This document shows, piece after piece, positions 5,696 through 6,655 of a DNA stretch of 6,655 nt. The first letter of the stretch is position 1. Every line of letters starts with the position of its first letter. The notes below the pieces were generated by a model. It did not search any database, had not been told where the DNA came from, and saw only the letters and a list, made by a program, of their open reading frames with translations. Both the position numbers and the translations under genes were made by a program. The DNA is from Lachnospiraceae bacterium (GTDB lineage: Bacteria; Bacillota_A; Clostridia; Lachnospirales; Lachnospiraceae): NCBI GenBank assembly GCA_017614185.1, contig JAGACI010000133.1, positions 1 through 6,655 on the forward strand, read 5' to 3'.

Positions 5696-6655
5696 ATGAA
5701 GAAATACTGTTTACTATTTGCGTCAGTTATCTTAATAGTGTTTACCTGCCTTGCCGAGTTATGCGTATATGGCTCGGGCAAAACTGCTTCGGGAAAGATT
5801 GACTGGGAAAATGTTGAAGGCTTTGAAGGAGAAAATGTCAGAAATTCATATAAGGTTTTTGACCCTGTAATGGATTATGATGAATATGCTCCCGAACTTT
5901 CCGCAACATACATTGAGGCATTCAAAAGACAGGAAGCCATAATGGATCTTCCTGCAGGAAGTGAGAGCAGTTTTGCAACAAGTGTTTCATGTAAGATAGA
6001 TGGCGCCTTGGGCTATATCAGGTTTAACTATGAACTTCCGGGTATTCCCAAATCCGATGATGACAAGTATTATCTTTTTGAACTTGCTACTTATGAGAAT
6101 TCTCACGGGGATTCTTACATTGCTTCTGTAAGTAAGAGAGAGCGTGGCTGTTTTATCCTTTCTTATTATAAGGATCGTCTTTTTGACAAGTTTGTTATGG
6201 CTGTCAAAAAGGACGGACAGTATGTTGATATCTGCAGAGGCCAGTATATTACCAATCCCGAAGCTGTTGCTTCATATAATTATGAATATCCGACACCTGC
6301 TTCAAAGAAGGGACTGATAATAGATAACTTTAAGGTTAATAACGGATCTCTTACAGACCTTGGAGTTAAACAGGCTGCATACAATATCCCGTTGTCTTTC
6401 CTTATGGGTCAGACTACATCAGGTAATTATGGAACCATCAGTTATAACTACAACGGCAAGACCTATTACTTTAACGGCCAGAGAGTAGCAGAGTTCGATA
6501 TTATCTTTAAAGCGCTTACCAGACAGGGTATTGTCACAACGGCTGTTATTCTGAATGACAAGGGAGCATATCCTGAAAGAATTCATCCCAATGCAGTTAA
6601 TGGTTCGGCATATTATTATATGTTTAACGCTACGGATGAAAACAGCTGCCAGACA
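5696..6655 (+). CDS. Secreted DUF5722-like protein, 3' end outside window
   Basis: The frame is open from the ATG at 5696 to the window end, giving 320 residues of a longer protein. Residues 1-28 are a signal peptide: MKK, a hydrophobic core at about 5-20, then a polar stretch with likely signal peptidase I cleavage near 'CLA-E' or 'VYGSG'. No proper lipobox is present, despite cysteines at 18 and 23. Residues about 45-200 look like a beta-rich accessory region with many Tyr and Phe. From about 203 the pattern KKGLIIDNF, LGVKQAAYNIPLSFLMG, YNYNGKTYYFN, DIIFKALTRQGIVTTAVILND, RIHPNA and YYYMFNAT resembles the start of the DUF5722 domain, thought to be a glycoside-hydrolase-like barrel; the part expected to carry catalytic acids lies beyond the window. 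An extracellular polysaccharide-related role is an inference. No good ribosome binding site precedes the ATG, only nine bases after the pta stop, so translation may be coupled to pta. An in-frame TTG at 5687 is a less likely start. Confidence 0.75.
   Translation, partial: MKKYCLLFASVILIVFTCLAELCVYGSGKTASGKIDWENVEGFEGENVRNSYKVFDPVMDYDEYAPELSATYIEAFKRQEAIMDLPAGSESSFATSVSCKIDGALGYIRFNYELPGIPKSDDDKYYLFELATYENSHGDSYIASVSKRERGCFILSYYKDRLFDKFVMAVKKDGQYVDICRGQYITNPEAVASYNYEYPTPASKKGLIIDNFKVNNGSLTDLGVKQAAYNIPLSFLMGQTTSGNYGTISYNYNGKTYYFNGQRVAEFDIIFKALTRQGIVTTAVILNDKGAYPERIHPNAVNGSAYYYMFNATDENSCQT

Overview
The window looks like a chromosomal housekeeping segment of a low-to-moderate G+C Gram-positive anaerobe, most likely a Lachnospiraceae member of the Butyrivibrio/Roseburia/Pseudobutyrivibrio type. 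This rests on gene content and protein style: an FtsA-like protein with a long non-canonical tail, a UPF0237/UPF0210 pair, TmcAL divergent from phosphotransacetylase, and strong AGGAGG-type ribosome binding sites. It is inferred by reading, not by a search. No mobile element, CRISPR array, rRNA or tRNA gene was seen.

Left part (1-3326, all + strand): a tight operon of four genes with gaps of 15-18 bases. It starts with the C-terminal 279 residues of a protein cut by the window edge (probably an FtsA-like actin-fold protein with a tail of small beta-rich repeats and an acidic linker). Next come a YycJ/WalJ-type metallo-beta-lactamase-fold hydrolase, a 90-residue ACT-domain protein (UPF0237) and a 454-residue UPF0210/DUF711 'PFL family' protein. 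The last two are a widespread conserved pair of unknown function.

Middle (3327-4681): tmcAL lies on the - strand and converges on the UPF0210 gene with only two bases between the stop codons. The intrinsic terminator of the left operon therefore lies inside the last codons of tmcAL. The start of tmcAL at 4540 faces pta across a 141-base divergent region. That region holds a good promoter for pta, a 7-bp inverted repeat directly before the pta ribosome binding site, and a second small hairpin in the tmcAL leader.

Right part (4682-6655, + strand): pta (phosphate acetyltransferase) is complete. Nine bases after it begins a secreted protein resembling the DUF5722 family, which runs off the right edge. 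Acetate kinase, the usual partner of pta, is not the next gene.

Functional picture: TmcAL uses acetate and ATP to acetylate the wobble cytidine of elongator tRNA-Met, while Pta interconverts acetyl-CoA and acetyl phosphate, so the divergent pair joins acetate metabolism and tRNA modification. The left operon joins a probable cell-envelope/division factor and a WalJ-like hydrolase with the UPF0237/UPF0210 pair. No clearly new defence or mobile system is visible. The least explained items are the beta-repeat tail, the UPF0237/UPF0210 pair, the terminator inside tmcAL, the pta leader hairpin and the DUF5722-like gene behind pta.
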